From: Stictocephala bisonia
Taxonomy: Eukaryota > Arthropoda > Insecta > Hemiptera > Membracidae
Length of the DNA: 64,000 bases
Assembly: GCA_035578905.1 (NCBI GenBank)
Contig: JAQJVL010002700.1
Coordinates: 21,462 to 85,461 of the forward strand
Reading direction: 5' to 3'
Shown: in pieces, positions 20,811 through 32,085 of the stretch
Position numbering within the stretch: position 1 is the stretch's first letter
Layout: each line of letters starts with the position of its first letter
Notes under the pieces: generated by a model
The model's input: only the letters and a program-made list of their open reading frames with translations
Told to the model about the DNA's origin: nothing
Databases searched by the model: none
Program-made: the position numbers and the translations under genes

Positions 20811-22061
20811 TCAGAATCCCCTCTTTTCCTTCATCATTATTTTATCAGAAGTTAAAGGTGGTTTACTAAATCTATTCAATCTTGCAGTACAAGCTGCAAA
20901 AATCATCTTACTCTTTAAAATTTGAAGTAAGGCGTAAGAAGAGAAATAATTGTCGAAAAACAATACATTTCCAGGTTTCAAATTTTCAACCAGTTTCAAA
21001 ACCACTGTCGCTCCCAATCCAAAGTCTCTGACATAATCCTTGTCCAACTCAGTATTTTGTCCCTGGTATAATACAAAATCATACATCATCCCACTTTTTC
21101 CTGCTAGAATGAAATTTTTTATACCCCATGGGCATGGTTTTCCTTTTACATATTGTTTCACAGATAAATTTTTCCCAGTAAAAGGAATAATCTGTTCATC
21201 AACAGACATGTACCGTTCTACTTGAATTTGCCTACATCTACTTGCTATGCAATCAAGTAAAGGGCGAACTTTGAAAAATATGTCATTGTTATTGGTCCTC
21301 TCCAAGTTATTTACAAAATGTAAGTTGTTCCTAATTGAGAAAAACCTTTTCAAAGGCATTTGTGCAACTCTGAACAAGCCGATGTTTAGACTCGAATCCC
21401 AGTACATTTTTACACGGGGTAAATTTAGGGATCCCATCGCAATATGCAACGCAATTGCTGTTTCGATTTCCAAGAGTGTGCAATCTTTGAAACTAGTTTT
21501 ATTATTTTGCATTGCATACATATTTGTGCAATCACGAGCAGTCTCAAGTATGCTCTTTGGTACATACTTTTGAAAAAATATCAAAGGAGATGGTAGCATT
21601 GTGTACTCTGTTGAAAACTCTAAGTCCCAATCAGGGGGATCTCTTGTAGTAAACATTTCATTTTTCCATTGTATTTCTCTCTTACTCGTAACAATATTGT
21701 TGAATAACATACCTCTTTGATCAGCATTATCTAAAACTGGAGGGACAACATCATTTTGTATTTCTTGCTCTGGCAACACTTCCTGGTTGTTTGCTATAAC
21801 AGTTGTTATGGCTTGATCAATGTCCAATATATTGTCCAATTGTTCATCAAACTGTCCATCACCTTCAATATCATTCATCAAATTATCCTCAAAAATGACA
21901 TCATCACCAAAATTGACACCATCTTCCACGTGTAAAATATCTGCTGGCAGTTCAAATTCACCCACCTCTTCTTCCCTGTCTGACAAATTTTCTATGTCGG
22001 AAATATCCCCATTTTCAATCAAATCAAGGATATCACACGCTTTCAGAGTATGTTTAGACAT
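20811..22061 (-). pseudogene. piggyBac transposase, N-terminal part
   Basis: First 416 codons of the transposase from its own ATG. An acidic N-terminus (DILDLIENGDISDIENLSDR) is followed by the DDE-type core: LEIETAIALHIAMGSLNLPR, RVAQMPLKRFFSIRNNLHFV, the first catalytic Asp in RYMSVDEQIIPFTGK, and the second in NVLFFDNYFSSYALLQIL. It ends at MMKEKRGF and a stop. One base further, the alternative frame gives SDGLV, the expected continuation, so a one-base frameshift sits just before the LINE junction. The transposase was already damaged, or was damaged at insertion. Confidence 0.9.
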
Positions 22062-22143
22062 TTCTGTGGGTGTTTGTTAGAACACACATAACCTAAAACT
22101 AATACACTAAACAACTAAAACTAAAACACTCACTAAAGGCAAT

Positions 22144-22515
22144 TGTACATTATACTGTACATCACTTTTCAAATCAATGCCAAATAAAATATATGGTAAA
22201 AATATACGATGTGAACTATTTAAAACCAAATACATACATTGAACAAACAAAATATGCACTTAACTAACCTTAATTCACTCTGAATTATTATAAAATTTAA
22301 TTTGAAAAGTACATGTTGTTGACATGGAAACAGACTGCATTAGATGGGCTGAGAATATGATTGGTTGAGATGTTTTGCTGTGGCCACAACAGGTGGCAGC
22401 ACTATCCAATACAAAACTCAATGTGCAGTATTCTGTACAAATGCCTTCACCAACACCAGCATACCTTATTTATTTAATTTTAACTACTGAAATTACATGT
22501 ACACTATACTGTACA
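22144..22515. repeat. piggyBac right subterminal palindromes (3 copies)
   Basis: Three copies of the interrupted palindrome TGTAC-N8-GTACA: TGTACATTATACTGTACA at 22144-22161, a one-mismatch copy at 22422-22439, and TGTACACTATACTGTACA at 22498-22515. They are the partners of the left-end site at 15427-15444. They lie between the transposase start and the right end of the element, so they may also overlap its promoter. Confidence 0.8.
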
Positions 22516-22568
22516 ATGGACCATAACATAGGTGAAAAAAATTGTTAAAAAAACACTGAGGAGGTTAA

Positions 22569-23064
22569 TAGAGGTACCTTTATTAACAGTGTAATAATAA
22601 TGTTGTAAGACGTTGTCAAGGTCTGCAATCAATGCTTGGTAGTTGTTTGAGTCATGAAGGAAGATGGGTGGAATGTTTTGGGATTTAGGAGACGCAGTAA
22701 TGTTATTGTCGTCGCTAGGAGTAGATATAGGTTCAAACCTATTTTGGATAACGGTTTTGTAATGTTGATTGGGAGGCTGGATACGAGATGAAGACGATTT
22801 GGATTTTCTATTTTTTACAGGTTCAAAGTCATTTATTGATAGGTTATCGGGATCAGTGTTACTTAAATCCATGGAGTCAACTTTTACGTAATTAATTGGA
22901 TCAGTTACAAACTTTTTACTTGGTGGATTAATGTTGTTGTCTTCTAGCGTGTGCTTCCCATTGTTGTTCCCAGTAGTAGTCACTCGAGGTAATGTAGAGG
23001 CATAATTGTGGTCTAACGATGAGGTTAGGATTGCTGGTTTTAACACTAATGATGTTGTGTTCAT
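22569..23064 (-). pseudogene. Jockey ORF1, N-terminal part
   Basis: N-terminal portion of jockey ORF1 from its ATG at 23064 to the piggyBac insertion. The polar, low-complexity start (TTSLVLKPAILTSSLDHNYA) leads into IPPIFLHDSNNYQALIADLD, the recognisable head of the jockey gag-like domain, then NKGTSI at the TTAA. The rest of the protein resumes at 15245. Confidence 0.85.
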
Positions 23065-23248
23065 TTAAATTGAAGACCGTTGATATATAACAGAAATCAA
23101 AATACGTAAATGAATCAAATTAATTAGTTAAAACGGTAAATAAGAAACAATATTATACTAAACTATTTAAAAAAATCACGCACATAAATAGAAATAAACT
23201 CTACTCACACAACATCATAAGATCACAAAACAGCTCAACCCTGAAACT

Positions 23249-23441
23249 GAAACGTCTACTGAAACTGAAACATCTGAAACGAAACACAAAGTAACAGTTT
23301 TTTTTCTTGCCTTTTGGGTTAGGCAAACTAAAACTTTGATGTTATGAAGCCACAATATACTCTATTATTGCTGAGTTAATCGTCGGGTGTCTTAGGGCCG
23401 ATCTGGTAAGATATATCTGGAACTGGATAAAAACACTTATT
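23249..23441. other. Short intergenic gap; nothing recognised
   Basis: Unique-looking sequence between the jockey target duplication and the next LINE tail. Confidence 0.5.
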
Positions 23442-23589
23442 TATTTATTTACATTCCAACGGTATTACACCAATTTACATGCAAAAATAATTTTAGATGG
23501 CTAGCGTTAAGTTAAATAGCAAAGGCAATGTAAGAAATTAATAACTAACAAGAGTAGCAATCATAAAAAAACAGGCAAAAATAGGTAAC

Positions 23590-24834
23590 ATAACAAAACT
23601 GCGATATATTTTGTTTTCTATATTTATTAATGACATTAAGAAAGTTCCTTTCTTACTGTTTGCTGACGACATAAAACTTTTTCTTGAAGTATCCTCCAGC
23701 GCAGTCTGCGAAAATCTTCAGCAAGCTCTTAACTGTGTATCGAAATGGTGTCAGTACAACAGGATGTCCATTAATGCCAGCAAGACCAAGCTAATGGTAT
23801 TCAAGAGAACCACCTCCACAATTGGTTTTAACTACTCCCTTGATGACAAGCTTCTTGATGATTGTACGTCCATCAAAGATCTTGGAATAGTTCTCGACTC
23901 ATCCTTTGGATACATCCTCCATATTGACCAATTATGTTACCGAGCGTCTAGTATGATGGGGCTGATTATGAGAACTGCTAGACACGGGCTTAGCTCTAAT
24001 GCTCCTGTACTCCTCTACAAGTCCCTTGTCCTCCAGCTGCTCGAATTGCTTCAGTTGTTTGGTCCCCTTACCAACTGGGCCTCATTGACAGACTGCAGTC
24101 CATGCAAAATAAATCCCATAGGTATTTGGTCTGGAGAGAGCCTGATAGGCATCTGAACTTGCTCCGGCTACATCCACTGGTCGTTAGAAGGGAGGCTGCA
24201 GATGTCTTTCTTTACAAGATTCTCAACTTTGTGGTAGTCTGCCCTCTCTCTTGGAGCGAATTGCATTTCTCCTCCCTTCTGCCACAAAGTCGCGCCGCCT
24301 ATTCTAGCTGAGCAACTTAAACCGCAACAATCTGCAGTTCAGCTCTGTCCCAAGAATACTTCGGCTTGGCAACGAGGTTTGCAGTGGAGTTGACTTTTTC
24401 TGCAATCGACTGGGACCTTTGAGACGTGCTGTGTTGACAGTGAGGCTGGAGACATTTGAGTCAGAGTGAGATTGTCGAGTCCTACACAGTATTATATTAA
24501 TAGTTACTCCATTATTCCATTGTTATCTTTGTTGAGTTAGTCTATTATTGTTATCACTATTATTGTTGTCGTTGTTGCATTATTATTTTTTTATTACTTG
24601 TTATATTATTACTAACTATTCCACTATTGTTATTGATACCACTTTTGTTATGTTTCACATTGTTTTAGTTCTATCTTTGTTATGCCTGTTCATTTATTAT
24701 GTCATACGCATGGTTAGTTGTTGAATTAGATTTTTCTCACAGTATTATTTTTATGAGCATTTGCTACTGTTAGTCATCTTAAGTAATGTAATTTGCAAAA
24801 TGGTTATACCGTGGGAATTCAAATAAATAAATAA
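23590..24834 (+). mobile_element. 5'-truncated LINE (plus strand)
   Basis: Begins inside the reverse transcriptase at FSIFINDIKKVPFLLFADDI and ends in an AAATAAATAAATAA tail near 24822-24834, like the 7740-9735 element. It lies in opposite orientation within the older minus-strand LINE. Confidence 0.82.
23611..24311 (+). pseudogene. LINE ORF2 palm-to-C-terminus fragment
   Basis: Two frames: 23611-24156 with the LLFADDIKLF catalytic box, CVSKWCQYNRMSINASKTKL and the thumb KDLGIVLDSSFG, then 24102-24311 with HLNLLRLHPLVVRREAADVF. A frameshift lies between them, and a stop truncates the ending compared with the intact copy at 34741-36741. Confidence 0.8.
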
Positions 24835-25203
24835 CAACAAATATATATAATAAAATTAATAAATATTAAAACTAAGTTAACATAACAAGAAAGGTAATAA
24901 CTAGAAACATAACAGAAAGTAATTAACAGTACAATTAAGTTCATAGAAGCAGTTGACATACTAATACGCAGTATAATAAGTGTAACATTGATCCAGCCAA
25001 CAAAGCAGTAATAATTTTCTAACCAACAATTGGAAATAATCTATAAACTATAAAATGCAACAATATAATATAGTAATGATCCAAACTACCAACTATATAA
25101 CAAAAATAATCTAGAATAAAGCAAAAAAAATAATAACAATATAAACTGGAAAATATATAAAAACAATAAACATGATAAATTGTAACATTGAGACCTATCT
25201 AGA

Positions 25204-25796
25204 TTAACTCTGCTTGCAGGTTTCTGCAGCGGCACGCTTAATAACTTGGAGACTGGAGGAGAAGAAAACTGAAGGACAGATCTGGTTTCCGAGTCGCATG
25301 AGCCTCGGAATAGGGCTGTGCCGCAGATAGTTTCTGGCAGCGTGACTAGACTCAAACAAACGCTCCTGTCTTGTTCTTGTTGGTACATGGAATAGAATTC
25401 TTTCCAGCAGACCAGGGCAGTCAATTCGATTGTTTATAAGCCGGTGCAGAAAGGAGAAATCTGAGATATGACGTCTACACTCCAGACTCTGAAGTCCACG
25501 TGTCACTGACATCTCGTCAACTGGGATATCAATTTAGTGGAATCCAGCACGCCAACCAAGGAATCTTACAAAGCGTCTCTGCACCGATTGGAGTTGGTTG
25601 ATGTGTTGAAGTTGGATGGGACGCCAGACCACAGAAAAGAAATCGAGCAGTGGAAGATCAAGTGTTTAATCATTAGTATTGCTACTTCGGCCCTCATCCC
25701 ATGTTTAACAGTCCGTAAGATAAATCTCAAGGATCTGGAGGCTCTAGAACAGATGTTGCTAATATGGGAGCCAAATTCAAATTTCGAATCAATCAT
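25204..25796 (-). pseudogene. LINE ORF2 C-terminal fragment
   Basis: Minus-strand frames 25566-25796 (FGSHISNICSRASRSLRFIL, matching the DGHIDYLCSKANKTLGFI region of the intact copy) and 25204-25512 (LQSLECRRHISDFSFLHRLI, then DCPGLLERILFHVPTRTRQE). Together they give the last roughly 190 residues of ORF2 with one frameshift. Confidence 0.8.
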
Positions 25797-25800
25797 GACA

Positions 25801-26689
25801 CCTAATTAGTTGTATAAGTGACATACTATAAATTTATAGCATCAATAGTGTTAGTAATATACTTTGTTTAATTTATGTTAGCTTGTTATAAAGTCGGAAG
25901 ACTGGGATTATAAAATATATCGGATCTGTGGAGGTGGAAAATTTGAGAGCTGTCTTCTCGCCAGCCATCTTTCAGGCTTTCCCAATAAAAGGAGATAGTG
26001 ATGAGACGAGGCGAGTACAAAATACTCGCTGGACTCCAGTCCAGCAAGTACTCGTATGTTCTTGAGTCAGTTCACACCAAACTCGAGTCAGAATGAGTGG
26101 ACCTGGACGGGTACGATGCTATAGCATACAGTCAAACGTAATGTGTGGACTCGAACTTGGTGGTATTGACTTCATCTATCGAGTACGAGACCGAGTCAAA
26201 CCAAGCTGTGTGATAGGAAACGTCTGCTATTTACATTTGCATGGTTAAATTTAAATCTACATATGGAAAGAAAATTATCAATATCGGGTAACCGATATAT
26301 CGAATTGTAAATGATTTGTTTATTTTAAATGTATGTACTAACTCTTGTCATGACCAAAAATACACTCATGTGTTGTTGTCACTATTTAAAATAGTCTACC
26401 GAATGTACAAATTAAATACATTTATCTACTCGAAATAAGTTGTGGTATGTGGGGTTGAATTAAAAAATTCAAAATAAGAATAATTATATCCTTAATTAGT
26501 ACGTTAATTATAAAAAAAATAATCTAATAGCATTGTTATTTTTCACATTTAAAGATACTATTATCATAGACCTTCTGGTATAATAGAATGTCTATGCTAT
26601 TTGCTATTATGCTGCAAATAAACACTAAACTTCCATTGGTCTACACTGCAATAAACTACATTTTAGTGCATTAACCTCACGTACAAAAC
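25801..26689. other. Unassigned region with small palindromes
   Basis: No coding sequence. Between 26005 and 26065 there is a cluster of hairpins: CGAGTACAAAATACTCG, then GCTGGACT-CC-AGTCCAGC, with further GAGTAC/GAGTC words to about 26200. It could be the remains of a MITE, but I cannot define ends. Confidence 0.4.
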
Positions 26690-26945
26690 TATTGCTTCAA
26701 TGCATGTTTCGTACGCACAAGAGGCAATGGGTGAAGTGAATAAATCCTAGTACTTACTAGGTCTTCAAAATTTCTAAGCAACTGCTTGGTTTTAAGTGAA
26801 TAAAACGCTAGCATTTGCTTGGGGATAGGAGTAGCTAGGTTTTTCCGGAAACCTAGCAATTGCTTACTAAACTGAGTGAATAAAGACAAACTTCTTAGTT
26901 CTAAAGCTAGCAACTGCTAGCTTTTTCTTAAGTCAGCTCCAGAGC
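26690..26945. repeat. Array of AGTGAATAAA and CTAGCAAnTGCT words
   Basis: AGTGAATAAA occurs near 26735, 26795 and 26875. Palindrome-like words built on GCTAGCAACTGCTAGC occur at about 26774-26789, 26806-26822, 26852-26866 and 26906-26921. The fourth is a perfect inverted repeat (GCTAGCA-AC-TGCTAGC). The copies are diverged and spacing is irregular. Function is unknown. Confidence 0.6.
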
Positions 26946-26999
26946 ATGCTAGCTTTTAGTTTGTTGTTTGTTTGACACCAACGATGGCGGAGGTTATGT

Positions 27000-28800
27000 A
27001 AGTTCAACAGCAAAAACAATATGGACAAAGCAGCAATAACAGAAATACCGCTCAAACTGGTACTGTAGCCAACCAACGTACAGTACTACATAACCTAAAA
27101 TGTGGGCCTGTAGATGACATGCAACCCTCTTGAAATCGTAGATGGGAATCTGTTCCTCTAAGAAAGTTTGCGGCTACAGCATTGTTGATTATCCTCTCTT
27201 AACAAACAGTTTCAGTGTACTTGATGAAGGCATAAATGAGAGTGAAGATATTAACCGTTCTGTGGAAGAGGCTCATAGTCATAGGCCTATGGAGTTAAGA
27301 AGCCTAGAGATACTAAAACCATTGATTATATAAACCTACATAGATAAACCATCCAATAGGAATATTTGTGCCAGTAATTTTGTTAGTTTGTGTGGCCCGC
27401 AACCACAGCTGGTTTAAACCGCATTACATTTACATGGGACTACACTAGCGCTCCACAATGGACCACAAAAACAGCTGATATTTTGAGACTCAAAATTTAA
27501 CATTGGATGGGAAATATATTTGTGTATAAAATCAATGCTAAAACGCACTAAACCTATGTCTAAGGGACAGCATCGTGTTAAACTATTCTCTGATAGTTTT
27601 GGACGTGGTTAATTCAGGATAATAAAAGAAAATTTGAATTGGGAATCTGATATAGAAGGGCAGGTCAAACCCAGTGCCAAAACCAGGAGCGTTGTTCAAT
27701 TAGAAGACAGAGTCTATTCTGGAGAAGAAAAGTTATCCTCGAAAGACACAGTGGTCATAATAGGAGGAACCAGACGTATACTCAAATGAATCCATGCAAG
27801 CTGCTTCTTCCTTAGAGTCTGCGATGGAAAAATTGGAAAACACCAATGTAATTTTTGTAAATGTGCCTCAGCGCCATGATTTAATGGATTCTTCGATTGT
27901 CAACAAAAACATTTAACTGGCAAACTCAACTTTTAAGAACATTGTAGCTCCTCAACTTTTCAAAAGCTATCACAGATTAATTGGAATCTTATGTAGAAAT
28001 CTCTTGACAATCTTTATGGAAAAGTTAACTTTTTTATGTCTCAGCTAATAGTTTTGTGTGGTAGAGCTTTTCCTTTCAAACAGGTAACAGAGAAACTAAC
28101 CAAACCCAAACAAACTAGAGTTAAATGTAAGGAGATTGACATATTAAAGGCTAAGTGTGAATGTTTTTATGATTACTCTTTAAGTTTTGGTTATAATAAT
28201 TTAAAGAAACCGTATAGGATTAAAAAAAGCTTTATTATGTTTAGTTAAGGGAACTAGATTAAGAATAATGGTAATGCTATTGATAACTCCATAAAAATCT
28301 AAAGTGATGTAGGATATTGTCAAAAAGGAGTCATTTACAGGCCTGTTATTAGAGGCTGTATCTCTGTATAAGTTAAAGCTCTCATTGGAGTATATTGATT
28401 GCAGGAGTGATGTACATCAATACAACACACGTCACAAACAAATGATTGACATACCTTTTACAAGACTAAAGAAATGTCAAATTAATTCTGACAGACTGTG
28501 CATGAAGCTTTTTAATAAGCTGCCCTACTCGGTCCATCATATGCAAAATTCAAAATTTAAAAGTAAATTGAAAAGATTGTTACTGACCAATCCACTGTAC
28601 TCCATTAGTGAGTTTTTTGAGCTATCTTCAGAGTGTGTTAGTAGCTTTTTTAATTATCTCTTTTAGTAATAATGAGACTAATACTGCATCTTGCATGGTG
28701 TTGTAGTTTTGGGTCATCTTATTATAGATTTAATACGTTTGCTATAACATGCATTGTTGATTGCAATAAAATATCCTTATTCTTATTAAATCATCTTCAA
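27000..28800 (+). mobile_element. Decayed LINE with esterase-like ORF1
   Basis: Plus-strand remains of a LINE. Near 27205-27300 the frame reads NSFSVLDEGINESEDINRSV, an ORF1-type linker. Near 27560-27950, through frameshifts, RVKLFSDSFGRG, DTVVIIGGT and NVIFVNVPQRHDLMDSSIVN follow; these are the block I and later motifs of an SGNH/GDSL-type hydrolase domain found in ORF1 of some CR1-like LINEs. The ORF2 C-terminus is at 28385-28666. Most of ORF2 is deleted. The downstream part is cut by the hAT element starting at 28851. Confidence 0.7.
28385..28666 (+). pseudogene. LINE ORF2 C-terminal end
   Basis: The last roughly 90 codons of a LINE ORF2: HQYNTRHKQMIDIPFTRLKK, CMKLFNKLPYSVHHMQ and LLLTNPLYSISEFFELSS. 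The YNTR, NKLP and YSISEF landmarks are shared with 41770-42366 and 63084-63326. Confidence 0.8.
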
Positions 28801-29422
28801 ATGAAATCACTCACTTATCAGATCCAGATCAGATTCAGATTATGCTGGACCAGGCCCCGATTAACCAGTAGGCTAAGTAGGCTACAGCCTAGGGCGCGAG
28901 GTCGCCAATGCATTTTGGGGGGCGCTTCGGAATTTAAGATGAAGTGCTTGTTATAACAAAAATATATGATTTCCAGCTTAGACTGACTACAAACTACCAA
29001 TAGAAAAAAAATATTAAGTGGAAGATGTCATTAATAAATAGCGTCTAGCCTAGCTATAACCATCGAAATGAAATGAATTATCGTAACGTAATGGTAGGAA
29101 ACTAAAAGGGAAATTTTGTTCCGCGGGACGGGCGCCGCCATGTAGGCTACCATGCGCAGTTTGCAACACTGACGCTCTGAAAGATTGTATAGCAACTAAC
29201 TGCAGTCACTAGCCTAGTCAGGTCAGTCAGTGTATCTGTATGTCCACTAAGTCCGCATTGTTTGTTTGTTTTAATAATTATGGTTTGTTGGTATAAATTG
29301 GTGTCGTCGCTAGTTAAGTATACACACTTGGAAACTGAGAGAGTAGTATAGTGTTTGTACTATTTGAAACTTCTAACTGGTTTTCCTGTTCCAAAGATTG
29401 CAGGCTAGGCTACACTAACACC

Positions 29423-32085
29423 ATGAGTAAAAAGCCAAGTGGTTCTGATTATCGTAAAAGGGCTCGGGAGCGTAATGAACGCGAAAGTGCTCTCGTAAAT
29501 AAAATTCATAAACTAGAGGCATTTTTTAATAAGCCTAAAACTCTTAGCTCTTCTGAAATAATACCGGTTGCTACTAGAAGTGAACCCATCGTTGAGTGTA
29601 GTGAGGAGAACGAAGTAGTGGAGGCGACTCCGACCACCAGTGTCACGGATGAGTCAGACACCATACTGCTAGCACCGGAAACTGCACCTGCCTTCGTCCC
29701 CGTACCTTCATCAAGCGAACCTATTGCAGATTTTGGACAGCAATTACAGAATTCATCATCAACAAATATAGAGGTAAAAGATCCACAAAATCTTGATGAT
29801 CCTGCTTTGTGGGAAGTAAACGAGGAATTGCGCGAATACTTTGCGCTGCACAGTATTAACCAAAATGACGATGGGGATTTTTCCAAATCTATGAGACAAT
29901 ATTCTGGTCAAAACCGGTATTTGAATAAAGCTTGTTTTTTCAAAAAACTTGTAAATGGCGAGGTAGTGAAGAGAACTCACCTTATTTATTCAAAATCGAC
30001 AGGTTATGTATTTTGTGCTCCTTGCAAGCTTTATGGGGGAAAAACTGCTTTGGCAAACTGTGGTTTTAATGATTGGAAAAATTCTCATAAAATCCAAGAA
30101 CACGATAAAAGTCTAGAACACAGGGAATGTATGAACAAATATTTAACCCGAATGAATGTATCTAAGAGAATTGATTCAAAGCTGCATGAGCAGCATCAAG
30201 TAGAAGTGAAGTACTGGAGAAGTGTTTTGATAAGGGTTGTTGAAGTAGTTAAGTATTTAACTTCTCGAGTGCTTCCATTTCATGGTGAAAATGAAACTTT
30301 GGGATCAACCAGTAATGGGAATTTTCTAGGTTGTATCGAGCTTCTCTGCAGGTTTGATCCTTTTATGGCTGACCATGTGGCTCGTTTTGGAAATAAAGGC
30401 AAGGGAGTGCCCTCATACTTATCTTCTACGATAGTGAACGAGTTTATTGTACTTTTAGCAGACCATGTGAAAAACAAAATTGTGTTAGATATCAAGAATG
30501 CTAAGTACTTTTCAATCATTGTCGACTCTACTCCCGATGTTTCCAACGTAGATCAGTTGACATTTGTCATTCGTTTTGTAGCATTTGACGGGTCACCTAA
30601 TGAACGATTCATAACTTTCATCCCAAATAGTGGCCATAAAGGAGAAGACATGGAGAAGGCCGTAATGAATACCCTTGAAAGTTTGAACTTAAATATCAGT
30701 GACTGCAGAGGACAAAGCTACGACAACGCAAGTAATATGTCAGGGTGCTACAAAGGGCTACAAAACAGAATTAAAGAGCAAAACCCACTTGCTCACTACA
30801 TTCCTTGTGCAGCTCATTCTCTACAGCTAGTAGGTTCGGCTGCTGCTGAGAGTAGCGCTATTTCTGTTGAGTATTTTGCCCTTGAACAGCAAATTTACAA
30901 CTTTTTTCATTCTTCTACACAAAGATGGGATACTCTCTTGTCTCATTATGATAAACACTCTTTGACAGTTAAAAGCCTTTCAAAAACTCGCTGGAGTGCA
31001 AGAGCAGACGCCAGTAAAGCTATGCACAAGTGCTATCAACAAATAGTCGCAGCTTTACAAGACATCAGTTCGAACGAAGAAGATAAAAAGGAAGTTCGAC
31101 TTGAAGCCAAACAGCTGATAGAGAAGCTTCAGTCATTAGAGATAACCATCATGATTTGCTTTTGGAATGAAATACTTACTAAGTTTCAAGATGTCAGTTT
31201 ACAACTTCAGTATGAAGATGGAGACTTAGATCAGACGGCACTTTTGTACGAGCTGTTAGAGTCTTCTCTGAGTTCATTAAGAAACGAGGAACAATTTTCC
31301 ATTTTTGAAAGTAAGGCATCGTTAATGTGCAATTCTCAAGAATACAAACAAGATAAAAAAAGGAAAAAGAAACAAAAAAATGCCTTTTGGGGAAAGCAAA
31401 GAGGGGCACACAGAGTTTGATGGACGAAAATCATTCGTGATAAATTGTTACTTCAAAGCTATTAATACACTCCTAGGACATCTAACAATGAGAAAATCGA
31501 TTTATATCACACTGCGAGACTCATTCAACTATTTGTGGAATTTGAATCAAACTGATAGCACAATTTTGAAGGAAAAGGCAATGAATGTATTCATTGCCTT
31601 TTTTATTTGAATACTCATTCATTAACTTAAAAAAGTTAATGAATGAGTATTCAACAGACTTAGACGAATCATTTCCAGATGAGTGTTTGTATTTTCAGAG
31701 ATTTTTAAAAGACAGCAACACATTCTATGAAGAGGAAAATGTATTGGCAGACAAATTGGCGAAAGAGAAAAAAATGAAACCACCAGGTACTAAAGCCTAC
31801 AGGCTACTGAAACATTTAAAAACTTTAAAACTTGAGTCTCTTTTTCCTAACGTGGAAGTTGCATTGAGGATCTTCTTAAGCATGGCGGTAACTAATTGCA
31901 GCGGAGAAAGGTCCTTTTCTGCTCTTACTCGAGTGAAGAATTTTTTGAGGTCAACTCTACGGCAAGAAAAACTACAGGCACTCGCTCTCTTATTCATTGA
32001 AAGTGACTACGTGCAGCTCGTTCCAATTGATGACTTGATTAATGCGTTCGCCTCATCAAAAGCACGGAAAAAAGACTTTAAGTAA
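29423..32085 (+). pseudogene. hAT transposase (ZMYM1-like), two frameshifts
   Basis: Transposase of the surrounding hAT element. The start is ATGAGTAAAAAG at 29423 (good context); codons upstream in the same frame are not part of it. Domains in order: a charged N-terminus (YRKRARERNERE), a TTF-type zinc finger around YVFCAPCKLYGG to HDKSLEHRECMNKYL, the RNase-H-like core with Asp in FSIIVDSTPDVSNVDQ and in CRGQSYDNASNMSG, and the C-terminal dimerisation region in 31750-32085 (AVTNCSGERSFSALTRVKNF). One frameshift is at the A-run near 31373-31380. The second is at the inverted duplications near 31573-31654. With both, no full-length protein can be made. Confidence 0.93.
31573..31654. repeat. 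Two adjacent perfect palindromes in the hAT gene
   Basis: First palindrome: arms AAAAGGCAATGAAT (31573-31586) and ATTCATTGCCTTTT (31589-31602), 14 bp around a 2-base centre. Second: 22-bp arms at 31607-31628 and 31633-31654 around AAAA. The outer arms read as normal transposase sequence (KEKAMN on the left, KKLMNEYSTD on the right), and the inner arms are inverted copies of them, so the inner part is an insertion that breaks the frame. Confidence 0.9.

Larger units (their letters stand above)
15250..22564 (-). mobile_element. piggyBac-type transposon split by a LINE
   Basis: A cut-and-paste DNA transposon inserted at TTAA in jockey ORF1: TTAA flanks it at 15246-15249 and 22565-22568. Ends are CCTCTTCA (left) and, inverted, CCTCCTCA (right), a short imperfect terminal repeat. 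Deleting it and one TTAA restores the jockey frame (NKGTSI to KINVST). The transposase is on the minus strand in two parts (20811-22061 and 15551-16243) around the LINE at 16244-20801. Without the LINE the element is about 2.75 kb. Subterminal TGTAC-N8-GTACA palindromes occur at both ends. Confidence 0.93.
11637..23236 (-). mobile_element. Jockey-type LINE, split by three insertions
   Basis: A minus-strand non-LTR retrotransposon bounded by the 12-bp direct repeat AACCCTGAAACT at 11625-11636 and 23237-23248. Its poly(A) tail is the T-run at 11641-11656. ORF1 starts at 23064, giving a roughly 170-bp 5' UTR, so the 5' end may be complete. It is interrupted by a hAT MITE (11855-12446) and a piggyBac element (15250-22564) that itself contains another LINE (16244-20801). 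Removing the inserts leaves about 3.7 kb. Internal deletions in ORF1 (zinc knuckles), the endonuclease and the end of ORF2, plus several frameshifts, show that it is inactive. Confidence 0.9.
23442..25800 (-). mobile_element. LINE remnant interrupted by a second LINE
   Basis: A minus-strand LINE of the same family as the 34341-36745 copy. Its 3' tail is the TTTATTTATTT run at 23442-23452, followed by ACATTCCAACGG, a 3' UTR word shared in diverged form with 34372-34380 (CCTTCCAACGG). Coding sequence is at 25204-25796. A plus-strand LINE (about 23590-24834) has inserted into its 3' UTR. It is 5'-truncated near 25800 and frameshifted. Confidence 0.7.

Noticed and set aside
25537..25809. A 90-codon plus-strand ORF
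   Set aside because: It is antisense to a LINE ORF2 C-terminal fragment that explains the open frame.
29351..29422. Extending the hAT transposase start upstream to 29351
   Set aside because: No ATG there; ATG at 29423 has good context and begins the Lys/Arg-rich leader usual for the family.
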